The notes: generated from the sequence alone by a model not told the origin. 64,000 nt of DNA from Mytilinidion resinicola (GCF_010093595.1 NW_022985438.1:2154377-2218376), one strand, 5' to 3'; counted from the stretch's first letter, positions 47,501 through 60,207 are shown. A program made the numbers and translations.

Positions 47501-50500
47501 CTAATCCGCGTTCTCGACTCTATCGAATCTCCCACTTTTGAGTATCCAAACAAGTCTAAGCCCGTAGTACTTGTTTTGAGCGGTCAATACGATTCGAAAG
47601 TAGCTCTGGATCGCGGCATGTACGAACTTTATCCTATTTTCCGGTCTTATATTGACGCGTGCGACTCCGAAATCGTTCAACTTGGATATCCATCTATTCT
47701 TGGTCCAATATTCCAGACGACGCCCATCGCCAGCGCTCTTTCTCTGCAATGTAGCATATTTGCAGTGCAATATGCCTGTGCCCGTTGCTGGATCGATTCT
47801 GGACTGAAACCCGATGCCATTATTGGCCACAGTTTCGGTGAGCTCGTAGCCTTAGCTGTATCTGGGGCGCTATCACTGCCCGAGTGTCTCAATTTGGTCG
47901 CCTTTCGATCTCATCTCGTTGACTCTCGATGGGGAGCCGAAAAGGGAGCAATGCTCGCTATTCACAGTGGCCTGAACGAAGTCCAAAAATTGGCCTCCTG
48001 GTTAGATTCGAACTCCCCGGGCGCCAAACTAGAAGTCGCTTGTTATAACGCGTCTGCTTCTACCGTGGTCGCTGGAGTGTCATCCACGATCGATATGGCA
48101 GAACGTGTTCTTTCAACTGAGGCAGATTTTGTCGGACTTAAGTTTCAGCGACTCTCGACTACTCACGCCTTCCATTCATTTCTCACGGAGCCCATTTTGC
48201 CCGAGTTGGAGGAACTATCCACTAGCCTGAAGTGGAACCAGCCGACCATACCGCTAGAAACTTGTACTATCGAAGGCCTGTCATCCATGCGAGACTGGTC
48301 ACTTTCCAGACATGCCCGAGAGCCGGTATACTTTGTCAAGGCAATCGAACGAGTCGAGCAGCGCTTGGGTTCGTGTGTCTTCATTGAAGCTGGCCTGTCT
48401 ACTCCTGCTATACCTATGACCAGAAGAGCCTGTACGAGTTCGATTGCTCATACCTTCCAAGCGGTGAGCACCAAAAGTAGAGAGAATCCATGGGATTGCG
48501 TTGGTGCCGTAGTTTCCGATCTATGGCGATGCGGTATCTCTGTATCGCACTGGGCTTTCCTGGGTGCATCCTCGCCTGACGTTAGGCAATTATGGCTTCC
48601 ACCATATCAATTTGAGAAGCATCAGCACTGGATCGAAAACATAGATAGAGCCATGGAGGCACAGCAGAGGTTGCTAGCCAATCCTCCGAGCATCGAAACG
48701 AAAGACAACGTAACTTCGCCTCCCGTGCCTCGACTTGTCCTCAAGAAAGAATCCCCTGGTTCAGATCCCCGCATCGTAGACTTCTCCATCAACACCAACT
48801 CCGAAAGATTTCGGAAAGTCGTCACTGGCCACGCTGTGCTTCAGCAACCTCTGTGCCCGGCACCAATGCATCTGGAATGCTGCACTATGGCAATTCAAAT
48901 CCTGATCGGTGATGTTGAAGCACAGAACCTCACCTTTGAAGATCTGCAATTCCAGGCCGCACTCGGATTAGATCCTGCACGTGAAGTCGAGCTTCGTTTA
49001 GAGGAGTTGGTTTCCAAACGATCCTGGAAGTTTACGGTCCGCTCGACACTTCGAGGGTCTAAAACGGTGCATTGTATTGGGACAGCCTCTCTATCGCAAA
49101 ACATGGCTCTCGCCACATACGGACGGCTCGTGGAAAGCACTATCAACCGATTGGAGAATTGCGAGACTGTCGAGCGGCTCATGTCTAACCGTGCATACGG
49201 GCTGTTCAGGAAGGTCATGGAGTACGCACCATACTTCAAGGGTATCACCTCAATTGCGGTCGACAGAAACGAAGCTCTTGCGGCTGTCAAGCTTCCTGAA
49301 GGACAGCCAGGCCGTGATGAGAGCACTTCTTGGCAACGTTGTGATGCCGTACTCATCGATGCCTTCATCTCTGGTATTGGGCTACTCCTGAATACCAGTG
49401 AATCTGCATCAGAAGACGAAGTTCTGATAGCCGTGGGCATTGAGCGCGTAGTACTTACTCCAGACTGTCAGATGGGTACCCCACACGATTGGCTCGTGTA
49501 CTCAAAGTTCATGTTTACCGAAGGCACCCAGCCTATTGGCGATGTCTTTGTCTGCTCTGCCAAGCGCGAAGTGGTGGCAATGATGGCTGGCGTCCAATTT
49601 GCGAAGTTGGACATGTCGAAATTCAGAAAGTCCCTCATGTCTGCGAATTCGAGTATTTCCCCACGCCAAGTGCAACATTCTGCGCCTCAGGTGCCGCACT
49701 CGGACCAGCGACAGTTAACTACTGTAGATGTTTCCAGCTCCGGAACAACTTCCACGCTTGGAGGCCCCACCCCTTCCGAAGGGGATGTTGATACCGGAAT
49801 AAAGGAAATCATTTCGAATTTCACTGGCTTACACCGAGCGGACATACCTCCGGATTCCGTGCTTGTCGATCTAGGCATTGATTCACTATCAACAATCGAA
49901 TTTGCCGCAGAGATTCATCAAACCTTCGGGATCGAATTGCTTCCGGAGGAACTTGGCTCTATGACTCTTAATGACCTTAACCAACGATTGGGAAACAGCG
50001 CTCGGAGGGAGAACCAGCCACGCGGTGATTCAAATACTCAAGTTGACACAGGTAACGCAAATGGGGCTGAAGTCGATACCGGAAGCATGATACGCGAGAT
50101 CATTTCGAATTTCACGGGCCTCCACCCAGCTGATATTCCTCTGGATACTGTGCTTGTTGATCTAGGGATTGATTCGTTATCGACGATAGAGTTTGCGACC
50201 GAGTTCCATCAAACCTTTGGACTCGAACTTCGTCCAGAGGACCTTGGTGACCTGAGCTTAGACGATCTCATCCGACGGCTAGGGAAGGACTCGTCCAATG
50301 TAGCCCCTGCTCAAAATACCGCCAATCCTGCAGCTACCAGCGATAGGTTGTCGTCGCCACGTCAGGGACATGAAAATGGTAATACTATCGCCCTTACGGA
50401 GGCTCCATCCACCGCAATTCCACGGCCTACTGTGAATGGCCCCGTGAAAAGTATTACGAAAGGATCATTGCATGGAGATACGACGTCACACAACCCATTT

Positions 50501-52864
50501 GATGCGCTGCTGGATACTGATTTCCATTTTGAAGAAGCGGCCAATCGACGTGGCTATGCCAACTACCATTCCAAGGTCTTCCAAGTGGAACGCGATTTGA
50601 CTTTGGCGTATATTTTGGAGGCCTTCCAGACGCTTGGCGTTGACGTTTTGACCGTTTCTCCTGGAAGCGTCATTCCTCCAGTACCTCACATACCAAAGCA
50701 CAACACGCTGATGTCCAGGCTCTGGGAAATTCTTCAAAGCCATGGTATAGCTGCAAAGCATGCTAGCATAATAATCCGAGGTCGAGCAACGCCTAAAATT
50801 GGGACATCCACGGAAATATACGAGGCCATGACCGCACAGTTCCCGCTCTACATACCGGAAGCCAAGGCAATGAAACTAATGGGGGAAAAGCTGGCACCAT
50901 GCCTCAAGGGCGACCAGGACCCACTTTCGCTCATGTTTGGGACTCCAACTTCGAACAAGATCATGGAAGACTATTATAGCATATCGCCAATGGTATCTAC
51001 CCTGACAGACCAGTTAGTGACCTTCATCACCACATTATGTCGCAAGTGGAAGGGCAAAGGGGATGGGCCTCTACGTATCTTGGAAGTTGGAGCTGGGACC
51101 GGAGGAACTACTGTCAGACTAATAGAGAGCCTACAAGCGGCTGGCATCACACGCCTCGAATACACCTTCACGGACATTGCAGGCCGCATGGTTTCCAAAG
51201 CGAAAGCTAAGCTGGGCAAATTCCCTGGGATGAGCTTCGAAATCTTCGATTTGGAGAAAGAGGTGAAGAGCACGTTCCGTAATCGGTTCGATATCGTCAT
51301 TGGCACCAATTGCGTTCATGCTACGACAAGCCGGCTTGCGTCCTGTCGTAGACTCTGGGAGACTCTGAATGAGAATGGGGTCGTTGTACTTTCAGAGGGA
51401 ACCCAGCCGCTAGACTGGTTCGACATATGTTTCGGACTCCTCGACGGGTGGTGGCTTGCCGAGAATGGGACAGAATATCCTCTTCAGCCTGCGTCCAAGT
51501 GGATGGAGACTTTCCAAGCAGCTGGATTCCTGTCCAGTAGCTTCTCGGGTGGGCTCACGCAGGAGGCCTTTACGCAACAGCTGCTGGTTGCATCCAAGGC
51601 GAAGTGGCCGGTTCGACTCCCTATCAGCCCTGTGCCGACTTCAATCGATCTCCAAAGCGACTCATATCGGCTTGAAACTATGGTATATAAAGAGGCAAAT
51701 GGTGTTCGAATCCATGCGGATGTGTACGTTCCCAGACAAGTCAGGGCATCGCCTCTCCCAATTGGTACGCTCTCGTCAACAATACCCTGATATCCCCTTG
51801 CCTCGCCGCTGATGTCAGATATAGCACTTATGATACATGGCGGAGGCTTCATGATGCTCTCTCGGAAACAAGTGCGTCCAGCCCAGACGAAACATCTTAT
51901 CTCCCGTGGCTTTCTACCGGTGAGCATTGACTACCGCCTTTGCCCCGAAGTAAACATGATCGATGGCCCCATGGCCGATGTACGGGATGGATATCGATGG
52001 GTGCGGGAAAAACTTGCATCAGATCTTCGTGAACGCACGAAGATTTCCGTGGACAATGAGCGAATCGTGGTCGTAGGATGGTCGACAGGTGGGCACTTGG
52101 CCATGTCCACTGGGTGGACGACAAGAGAGGCTGGTATCCCGCCACCGACAGCCATTCTGAGCTTCTACGCACCGGTAGATTTTGAATCAGGAGGTAAGTC
52201 CGAAAGATCTATCCACTCACTGGACTCGTCGGCGGCAATACTAATACAAGTCAAAGAATTGGATCCACACGTCAGGTCGAAAGCCCCTCAGCCGCGACTC
52301 AACAATACAAAGCGCATATTGGATACGCTCCCCCAAACTCCGGTAAGTCATTCTCCTCTTCACTATCTCAGTAAAGCACTCGTACTAATATGTGCAAAGA
52401 TAACAAACTATGACACAAAGGACGGCGAGGATACCCCGTTCTTTGGGTTGCAGCCTGGTGACCCTCGCTCTGATTTACTCTTGTCGGCAACCCAAGACGG
52501 TACCGCCCTCGCGTTGCTTCTCAATGGCCGCACACCGAGCAACGGCCGCGACTGCTTTGCAGCTCCGTCGCCTTCTAGCGTGGCCGCTATCAGTCCGCTG
52601 GCGCAAGCCCGCCAGGGCAATTACAACACGCCGACGTATATCATACACAGCCCTGGCGATGAGGTTGCGCCATTTGCCGGTGCGGAGCGTTTGATCGAGG
52701 AGCTGAAGATGCAGGGGGTCGAGTGCGGTCTCTTGCGAGTGGATGGTGCCAGCCACCTGCATGACTTGCATCTTCGGCCTGGGATGGAGGGATGGGAGGA
52801 GCATGTTGTTCCGGGCTATACTTTTTTGAAGGAAGCAGTGTCATCTTTTGAGTTTGCGGTATGA
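44557..52864 (+). CDS. non-reducing polyketide synthase (SAT-KS-AT-PT-ACP-ACP-MT-hydrolase)
   Basis: Seven exons in phase (44557-44852, 44906-45215, 45269-46794, 46921-51764, 51819-52193, 52251-52342, 52400-52864) give 2635 aa. SAT: GxCxG as GCCGG with Cys133. KS: Cys577 in DTACSSSL, HGTGTQAGD, KGNIGHCEAA. AT: Ser1015 in GHSFGE. PT: His1348 in VTGHAVLQQPLCP and Asp1524 in VLIDAF. ACP1 and ACP2: Ser1699 and Ser1796, both in LVDLGIDSLSTIEF. C-MeT: ILEVGAGTGGTT near 2097. C-terminal alpha/beta hydrolase: HGGGF oxyanion loop, GWSTGG with Ser2414, SPGDEV and SHLHD. This architecture is shared with AusA/MpaC-type methylated orsellinate synthases and lichen depside synthases. Paired with an HR-PKS, SAT would accept the reduced chain, PT would direct ring closure and the hydrolase would release an acid or ester. 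All active-site residues are present. Confidence 0.96.
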
Positions 52865-53772
52865 GCACGAATGGTCCATCACTAGTACTACGTCAACGAT
52901 TTTATGCGCGTTCATCATATTATTCACGATGCCTGCTGCGTGCCGTTCTCGAACACGGCAGATTGGGTGACCAGTTGATAAAACGTATTTCAAAACCAGC
53001 CTACATTCCGCTGATGCAACATAAGGAGGACGACTGACGGTAAGAGTACGGCTACGAGGGCATGACGACCGATGTCACGTGCAACGCACACGCATCACAC
53101 GTGATACTTGACCACCACGGCTGGCCATAGCTCACCTCTCTTTGTCCCTACCCAGCAATCCTGCATCTCACAGGCAATCTCTCATATGGGCGCAATTACC
53201 TTCTCCATCAAGACAACCTCCTCTTCAGAGTCGGGGGAAATCCATCTAGAAATTCCCCGACCGAGCACCCCTCTCCACACACACAGGCTGTAGAACACAG
53301 TGTGCACAGGTTGATGACGATGCGCTGTACCTGATACGCAGTGATCGACATGTAAGTGCCGATATATCCGGAGGTCTTGCCTGTGGCATCACACAAAGCT
53401 TGCCATCGACCATGATACTGGAGCCAGGCCACGTATTAATGCACCGGCGACTGCAACCTCAGCCCACAATATCGGCCTCTCGGATCTAGGAAATGCCGTT
53501 TGACGCGAGGTGCGTAACCTAAAGATGTGTTGCATTAGAAAGCTCTCAAAGCGAGCCCCTTTTGATCCCTCTCTAAAATATATAGCCAGAAGATACATCC
53601 CTGAGAGGACTTTCCTTGGAGGACTTCCATCTCTCTCTCCGCCGTCGCAGCGTGCCTAACGCCGCTGAGTCACTCACATCTTACTTACGCCACATCTGCT
53701 TGCTGACTCCACTTCATTTACGCCCCACTTCCCGCCCCGTTCCGCTTCACTCCCACGTCACTTGCACCTCTC
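52865..53772. other. intergenic between NR-PKS and regulator 3' ends
   Basis: Convergent gene ends. No gene recognised; CT-rich tracts near 53620-53780. Confidence 0.45.
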
Positions 53773-55415
53773 TCACACCTGAATGCTACCCTTCAAGTCC
53801 TCTCCCAGCTCAGCCAACACCCTCTTTATCCCTTTCACCGTCTCTTCCGCTTCCATCATCACCGTGCGTACTAGGACTGGATGAAGTATTCCACCAGCCG
53901 CTGTGGCCTCCCCGCCGTCCAGCCCGCTCTTGCTAACGCAGAACCCCGCAGGAAGCCCAAGTAGCGTCTCCACCTCGCCTAGGTGATGCACGCAGATCTG
54001 CAAGATAAACTTGAGCTGGAATCGCGGGTAGCACGCGAGCGATACACCGCCTATGGTAAGGCCGGGAAAGAGCACCGGGACGGAGCGGGTAGCAGGTAGA
54101 AAAGGTGAAGTGGAATTGGGAGAAGAGATGGAGCTCGAATTGCTGGAGTCGAGGAGCCGGGGCGAGTAGTCTGACGACGTGCTACTGCTCGCGAGGATGG
54201 CCTGAAAATGCATGTAAAGAGCGTGGTGTAGCTGCGTGAGACGGATATAGGTGCTCAAAACTTGGAGTGTGGCGGCTGTGTTGGAGGAGACCGTCGAAGT
54301 CTCAAAAATGGAGCCTGCGCCGTTACTGATGATGCTATAGAAGGTGACAGAGCTCTCAATAACATGCGCTGTAAGCTGTTCCAATTGTGTGAGTTGGTCG
54401 TTTTCGTCACGAGCGCTGATGTGTGCGAACAGCTTGCCGTTCAGCTCAGATAGCTGCTGCATTACGTTGCCGGCGCAAGGCCCCGCTCCTGAAAGACACA
54501 TTAGTGAGATGTCACAGAGAAGGCGACCTGGGACAGATACTAGATCCATCTGGTATGTACAGCTCTCCGGAAGTCCGGGCTTCATCATAATATTATATCT
54601 GTGTACACATTTTTGACCCTGTCTGAAGGCCCTCACTTCTCAAACTTGTCAAATTGATAGATCTGAGGAGTTTGATAATGTGTTCAAGCCTCTCGTACGG
54701 TGGTAGAGAAGTGTACATAGACACAACTTACAAGATGAGCCGCGCCTCAGAGAACCGGTGCAAACCACAAGATATCCGAATCAAAACCTTACGTACTAGG
54801 TGTTGTGAGAGGTGGAGGAAAGGCCTCAATAGCAATCTGGCCGTCGCCATTGCCCTGGTCAAAGGTGCCCGCTGCTAGATAGTTCGATAACCAAAGCTCA
54901 TGGAAGTCCTGGACATCGTTGTTCCCGGGGCCCGACAGACCGTCACTCCACGCGTCTAACGTCGGGATCGTTGATTCTGATAGCGCGTCACTAAACAGGG
55001 AGGACGTGGGGTAGTCCTCCAGAAGCGATCGCGCGAATTCGTCTTGCGAGGAGCTGGAGAGGGAGAAGTTGCCGGAGCTGGAGCGGGCCGGAGATGGTTG
55101 CTGCAGCGGCTGCTGTCCAGTGCTGCTTCGGCGCGAAATAGCTTTGGGAAGCGTGGAGGGCGGTCGTCCCGCCTTTCTGGCGACGCTGAAGATGCAATCG
55201 GCACTGGCGACAAGGCACCTGTTACACTTTGCCTGCGAACTCTCTCGGATGCAGCGCATTTTCTGGCCGTGGCACCTGTCACACGCCGCTCGTTTCGAGC
55301 CCGCACTCATTGTACCGGGAATTTGAGAAGATTGAAGGGATACTGGGAGATTGTGGAGTGTCTCCGTCAAGGGAATCGCAGGAAGCGGCATGGATTCTCC
55401 GAGAGTAGTACCCAT
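53773..55415 (-). CDS. AflR-like Zn2Cys6 cluster regulator
   Basis: Fungal transcription factor. The N-terminal binuclear zinc cluster reads C-x2-C-x6-C-x8-C-x2-C-x6-C (CDRCHGQKMRC then CNRCLVASADC), preceded by SKRAA and followed by a Ser/Pro/Gln-rich linker. The C-terminal part resembles the AflR family domain: QQLSELNGKLFAHIS, long helices, and HHLGEVETLLGLP followed near the end by EETVKGIKRVLAEL. Exons 54797-55415 and 53773-54488 meet in phase (A|GA) across an unusually long 308-bp intron, giving 444 aa; a small internal exon cannot be excluded. The start is either 55415 or the internal ATG at 55310, just before the zinc cluster. Its position among the cluster genes suggests a pathway-specific activator. 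Confidence 0.85.
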
Positions 55416-56750
55416 TAATACGGCGGTCTCCCGGCGGCGACGCTGTGCAGTAGGTCCCCGCAGTATCCCTTATCGGGTTTGAATCCAATTTTTTATTATG
55501 CATCAGGTTATCATGGACCTCCGTCGTGTTGGAACCTGGGCATTGTAGCTGTACGAGGGTTGGCGCCTGCTCGTTATCCTTATCCTGGTATTTCGTACCC
55601 TACATATTCGCAGACTAGATATGTATTAGCTCGAGTACTTCGGTTATGCGGGGCTTTCGAAACTCCACAAAATTGCCCGTTCTTCTATCGAAACGATAAT
55701 TTTCATTGGAGCCTGAGCGTTGGAAAGATATCGACTTGATCCTCCTGTGGGGCCAACTCTATTGGGAAGAAGCCTCAAGGAAGTATTGGGGCCGATAGAA
55801 AGCTTGTCCAGGTACCCACAGTAAGCGGATGTAGCTGACACCACCGGTAGATCCTTTTGGCGTGTCCCTATGCTATAGCTTACTGAATTATAGGTGCAAT
55901 GCTAGAGTGTGACAAAATGAGCGACCAGCATGACTACTCGCGTTACGAGGAGACCCACTCACCTGGTGCACCACAGAAGATTAACGTGCAGGACGGGAGC
56001 TTCCGGCCGGGCGCCTGTTTTGTGCGTCAGATACGCGCCCTGGAGAAGAAGAGGAGCCGAGACAGAGACAATTGGGCTGCGGAGATTGAGAGGCGGACGG
56101 GCAAACGACAATCTTTCCTCGAAGCAGTGTCTTTGCGAGACGTCGTGATCTGACTAAGACACGCTCAACTCGAACCCAGAGTCGTCGTAACACATAATCA
56201 AGAAAGCGGGCTAAACCAGCCACCCGCCATGAGATCTGTCGACGAGAGCCCGAGGGTTTGGTTGGCGGGTGCACAACACGCAAAGAGGCGTTGGGGGGGG
56301 CCGCCTAGATGCGTGCGAGACGTACCACCCAATACGCCCGGTGGATAATTCCACATTTGAGTGGCACACCCTCCGCATTTGCCGCATCGGTATTGGCACA
56401 CCCTCCGCATTTCCGCATCGGCGGCGTTGGTGGCGTTGCAGGGTCTCACACACTGAAGACCATCCATAACTCCGACTCCGTGTCCGAGTGGTATGCAGCA
56501 CGTGACTTTCCCGTGCGTCCTCCGGCGTCGCTCTTTCCCTCTGTACGACCATGTACGACCATGTACGACCGCTCTTTCTCATTCACTATCTCCCAGCAAC
56601 GCCGTCTAAGTCCGGCTATGTCCGATTCTAAGCACTCGCCTCAGCCTCATAAAGCTCCTTGAACTCATCTCGGAGTGTGGCCACTTCCTATTGACTTGCC
56701 CCAGGCGACAACCACTTCCAACTTGATATCAGTCGATTCAAGCTGACAAA
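55416..56750. other. intergenic with short repeats, promoter side of the AKR gene
   Basis: An 84-codon plus frame at 55899-56153 (KMSDQHDYSRYEET ...) is hydrophilic and unassigned. Between 56360 and 56430 a roughly 30-bp segment containing CACACCCTCCGCATTT is present twice, and TGTACGACCA is repeated three times at 56542-56570. CTCCGACTCCGTGTCCGAG (56470-56488) is a possible zinc-cluster target upstream of the aldo-keto reductase. Confidence 0.4.
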
Positions 56751-57842
56751 ATGGTCGCCATTCTCGGCAAAGATATCGGCCCTATTGGCTACGGCATGGG
56801 CAACCTCACCTCCCCCCCTAGAGTAGCTCCCGAAGATCAGGCAATCGAGTGCCTTCGCACGGCCGCCGAACTGGGCTGCCTTGCCTGGAATGCGGGCGAG
56901 TTCTACGGTCCGCCAACCCACAATTCCCTAGTCTTACTCAATCGTTTCTTCGCCAAGTACCCCGAGTATGCGAACCGGGTCCTTCTGAACGTCAAGGGCG
57001 CCATGGAGAACTACACGCCAAACGGGTCCCCCGAGTTCGTGCGCAAGAGTGTGGACAACTGTCTCGCGCAGCTTGGCGGCAAAGGAAAGATCGACATGTA
57101 TGAGTGTGGCAGGCGGGATACGAGAGTCCCGATGGAGACGACGCTGAACACGCTCAAAGAGCTGGTGGAGGAGGGCAAGATAGGGAGCGTGGCCCTGACC
57201 GAGGTCAATGCGACGACCATTCGCGAGGCCGCCAAAATTGTGAACATCTCCGCTGTGGAGATCGAACTGTCGCTCTGGAACACCGACCCGCTGCGCAATG
57301 GCGTTCTCAGCACCTGCGCAGAACTTGGGATTCCCGTATTTGCGTAAGTCAACACTGAGCCATGCTTGATATGATTACAATGGTCTGACCAAAAGTTTCA
57401 GATATTGCCCTCTTGGCCGCGGCTTTCTGACCGGAAAGCTCAATTTCGAGGACATCCCCGAAGGAGACTATAGGCGCATGCTTCCGAAAAACCAGCCTGA
57501 AAACCTGAAGAAGAATCTGCAGCTTGTGAAACAGGTTGAGACGCTCGCGGAGAAGAAAGGATTTACGACGGCACAGGTGGCCCTGGGATGGATCCTTGGG
57601 CTCTCAAAGCAGGAGGGGATGCCACTCATTGTCCCAATTCCTGGAACATGTAAGTTTTCTGCTTGAAATGCATTCTTCGATGTATTGATGGCATTTTAGC
57701 ATCTCCAGACCGTGTGCGTGAGAATGCTGCAGCAGCGGCGCTTGCAGACGATGAGATGAAGGCTGTGGAAGCCATTCTATCGTTGAACCCTGTGGTTGGC
57801 GACAGGTACCATGCACATGGCATGAAGCTCACCGACTTGTGA
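56751..57842 (+). CDS. aldo-keto reductase, pyridoxal-reductase type
   Basis: NADPH-dependent carbonyl reductase of the AKR superfamily. Exons 56751-57343, 57402-57649 and 57700-57842 give 327 aa. The TIM-barrel signatures fit the pyridoxal reductase branch: WNAGEFYGPP (catalytic Tyr, with N replacing the usual D of the FDTA motif), VLLNVKG (catalytic Lys) and ECGRRDTRVPMETT (Arg at the usual His position, as in that branch). Then come SVALTEVNATTIREA, YCPLGRGFLTG and IVPIPGT for cofactor binding. The last residues, HGMKLTDL, are typical. Located between the regulator and the P450, it probably reduces a ketone or aldehyde of the polyketide; by sequence alone a primary vitamin B6 role is also possible. 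Confidence 0.9.
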
Positions 57843-58228
57843 TCACTATCTCCATTACCCAGGTAGCGTCCCTAAATTGAGTGAGTCGGATTGGCTTGGA
57901 ATCGCATTGAGCGGCGCGCCACGTGCGTCAATTGATTGGGATCGAAAGGCGGAGCCAAAAGATCAGAGGGATGAGTCTGCAATGCGGTCAGCTATTGCAA
58001 CACAGTCGATCCATGCTGCATATAACATACCGCATAATATCTATTCGGCGAATTGAATCAGCCACCCGGGGCCTTTTGAATGCACCGATTGGAGTCTTGA
58101 TATAACAGCATCGGGTCACACCGAGACGGCGAGGCCGAGCCCATGCTAATGTATTTGAGGGGGCCATCAGCGGCTGAAGTGAGAGGGTCATTCACCTGGC
58201 CACAACTGTATACATTGTCTTTCCCATA
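57843..58228. other. intergenic, P450 promoter
   Basis: 386 bp between the AKR stop and the P450 start, same orientation. It contains the inverted repeat at 58111-58124 described separately and no gene. Confidence 0.45.
58111..58124. promoter_or_regulatory. TCGG-N6-CCGA palindrome upstream of the P450
   Basis: TCGGGTCACACCGA is an inverted CGG/CCG repeat of the kind bound by Zn2Cys6 dimers, 105 bp upstream of the P450 start codon. It could be a site for the cluster regulator; there is no direct evidence, and I did not find the same word before the other cluster genes. Confidence 0.35.
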
Positions 58229-59804
58229 ATGACGGTCCTGCCAACGTTTGTGCAGTGCCTAGCGGCGGCCGTGGTAGCTGTGGTGGTGAGCGGTCTTGTC
58301 GTCGTCTATCGCCTAACACTCCACCCCCTTGCTAAATTTCCGGGGCCGATCACGTGGCGGGCAACTCGGCTCCCATGGGTACGCTATACCACATCGGGAT
58401 ATATGTGGCGCAAATTGGAGGATCTCCATCAACGACACGGGCCTATTGTTCGGATCGCGCCAAATGAATTGTCAATATGCTCGCCCCAAGCTTGGCCCGA
58501 CATCTACACCTCGCGGCCGATCCTCCCGAAAGAGCCCTCCAGCCAGACACCTCCCCTGAATGGCGCCGACTCGCTATTCACAGCCATTGGCGACGACCAC
58601 CGTCGAATTCGAGGTTCCCTCGCGGCCGGCTTCTCCGACAAGGCCTTACGGGAACAGTCGCCATTGCTGGAGCAATGGGCCAGCGAGCTGATTGGCCGTC
58701 TGCGTAGAGAGCTTACAGACACCTCCGTCGTCGATATACACAAGTATTTCGGGTACGCAGCGCTCGACACCATCACCGACCTCAGCTATGGCGGGCCCCT
58801 GGACGGGCTGGCAGGCCGCAACGAGCACAGCTGGATGGACCGATTCTTCCTCCACGGCCGCTTCAGCACCTTCCGCATGTCTCTCTGCTGGTTTTATCCG
58901 TTGGACAAGATCCTAGACTTCATCATCCTGTCACTGACACGCCGCCAGCGGGCGCAAAACTGGGCTGTCTTTGGGGGAAAGATCCTGGGTCGCATTGCCA
59001 AGGGTGACATGCCCGATCGCGTGGACCTGATAAACTCCGTGGTGGGCAAGGTAGCGGACGGTGTGGAGCATGGGTCTAAGGGAAAGGGCATCTCGCGAAA
59101 CGAGCTCCTTTCGCACTCGCTGGCTTCTGTGATAGCGAACTCTCAGTTGACCACATCGGCATTGACGACTTGTATCTTCTACCTCCTGCAACACGAGCAA
59201 GCGCGGCAGTGTCTGGTCGATGAAATTCGTAACGCCTTCACCAGTGACGAGCAAATCACCGTCCAATCCACCCAGCCGTTGGTGTACTTGGAGGCCGTTA
59301 TTCATGAGACACTGCGAGTTCACCATCCAACGCCCATTCTCCTTCCGCGTGTTGTGCCGCCTGAAGGACGTGTCATTGATGGCACGTTCATCCCCGGCAA
59401 CACCATCGTTGGTGTCAATCTGCACGTGATTGCGACAAGCCCCTCGTTTTGGGTTGAGTCGCATGCGTTTCGTCCAGAGCGCTTTCTGCCACCCTCGGAC
59501 GAACGGTACGATGCAAAGTTCAATCAGGACGTCAAGGCGGCGTATATGCCGTTTTCCACTGGGCCGCGAAACTGTATTGGCGGGAAGTATGTCCAAGCAT
59601 CCTGCTCTTTTCAAGGTACTCTTTTGTGCTGATTTGTCTCTTAGGTTGTTCCTTGCCGAGGCGAGAGTGACGCTCACGAAGCTACTGTGGAATTTTGATG
59701 TTGTGTTGGCTGATTCAAATGTGAATGAATGGTTGGATCAGGCTGCGTATATAGTATGCGAGCCAAAGTCGCTGCAGGTCGAGCTTATCGACCGGCGGAA
59801 GTAA
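58229..59804 (+). CDS. cytochrome P450 monooxygenase, atypical I-helix
   Basis: Microsomal class II P450. Exons 58229-59586 and 59645-59804 join in phase to 505 aa. An N-terminal membrane anchor (LAAAVVAVVVSGLVVVY) is followed by the proline-rich hinge HPLAKFPGP. The ExxR pair lies in VIHETLRVHHP and the PERF segment in FRPERFLPP. The heme loop FSTGPRNCIGGK has the thiolate ligand Cys449 and is split by the intron right after GGK. The oxygen-activation motif of the I-helix, usually AGx(D/E)T(T/S), reads ANSQLTT at residues 303-309, lacking the acid and the first Thr. It lies downstream of the AKR in the same direction and presumably oxidises the polyketide or a late intermediate. Confidence 0.93.
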
Positions 59805-60020
59805 GTGATGGGTCTACAGCAAGTTAGCCAGTGGCATGAGTCTCATTTCGAGGTATAGCGCGTTTCGTCATCGACAGACGGATTAGCATCGGGCGATGAA
59901 GCAACTGATTCGTGCGATAAATCTTAGACAAGTTCAACACAAGTAATTCAGCCTCTGAATGCAGCAAATAACGAACCCGATTCCTTTGCATCGTGATGTC
60001 TATATTAATTTGAACCTTGA

Positions 60021-60207
60021 AGACGAAAATCACTTACTAAACTCGAACGAACCCCCACCCATCGAATCCCGCACCTTCAATCCATATTGACAGAATTGTA
60101 GACATTGAAACCCAAAGACGAAAATCAAAAATGCTTACTACACTCCCACATATCCCCAGCCATTAAATTCCACCCCTTCAATCCACATTGACAGAATTAT
60201 AGAAATT
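60021..60207. repeat. diverged tandem duplication of the oxidase gene 3' end
   Basis: 60021-60109 and 60116-60207 are two related copies sharing AGACGAAAATC at the left and TTCAATCCA...TTGACAGAATT at the right. The second copy carries the real stop codon region (60178-60180) of the flavin oxidase; the first is a downstream, diverged copy of its C-terminal codons and 3' UTR. Confidence 0.75.
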
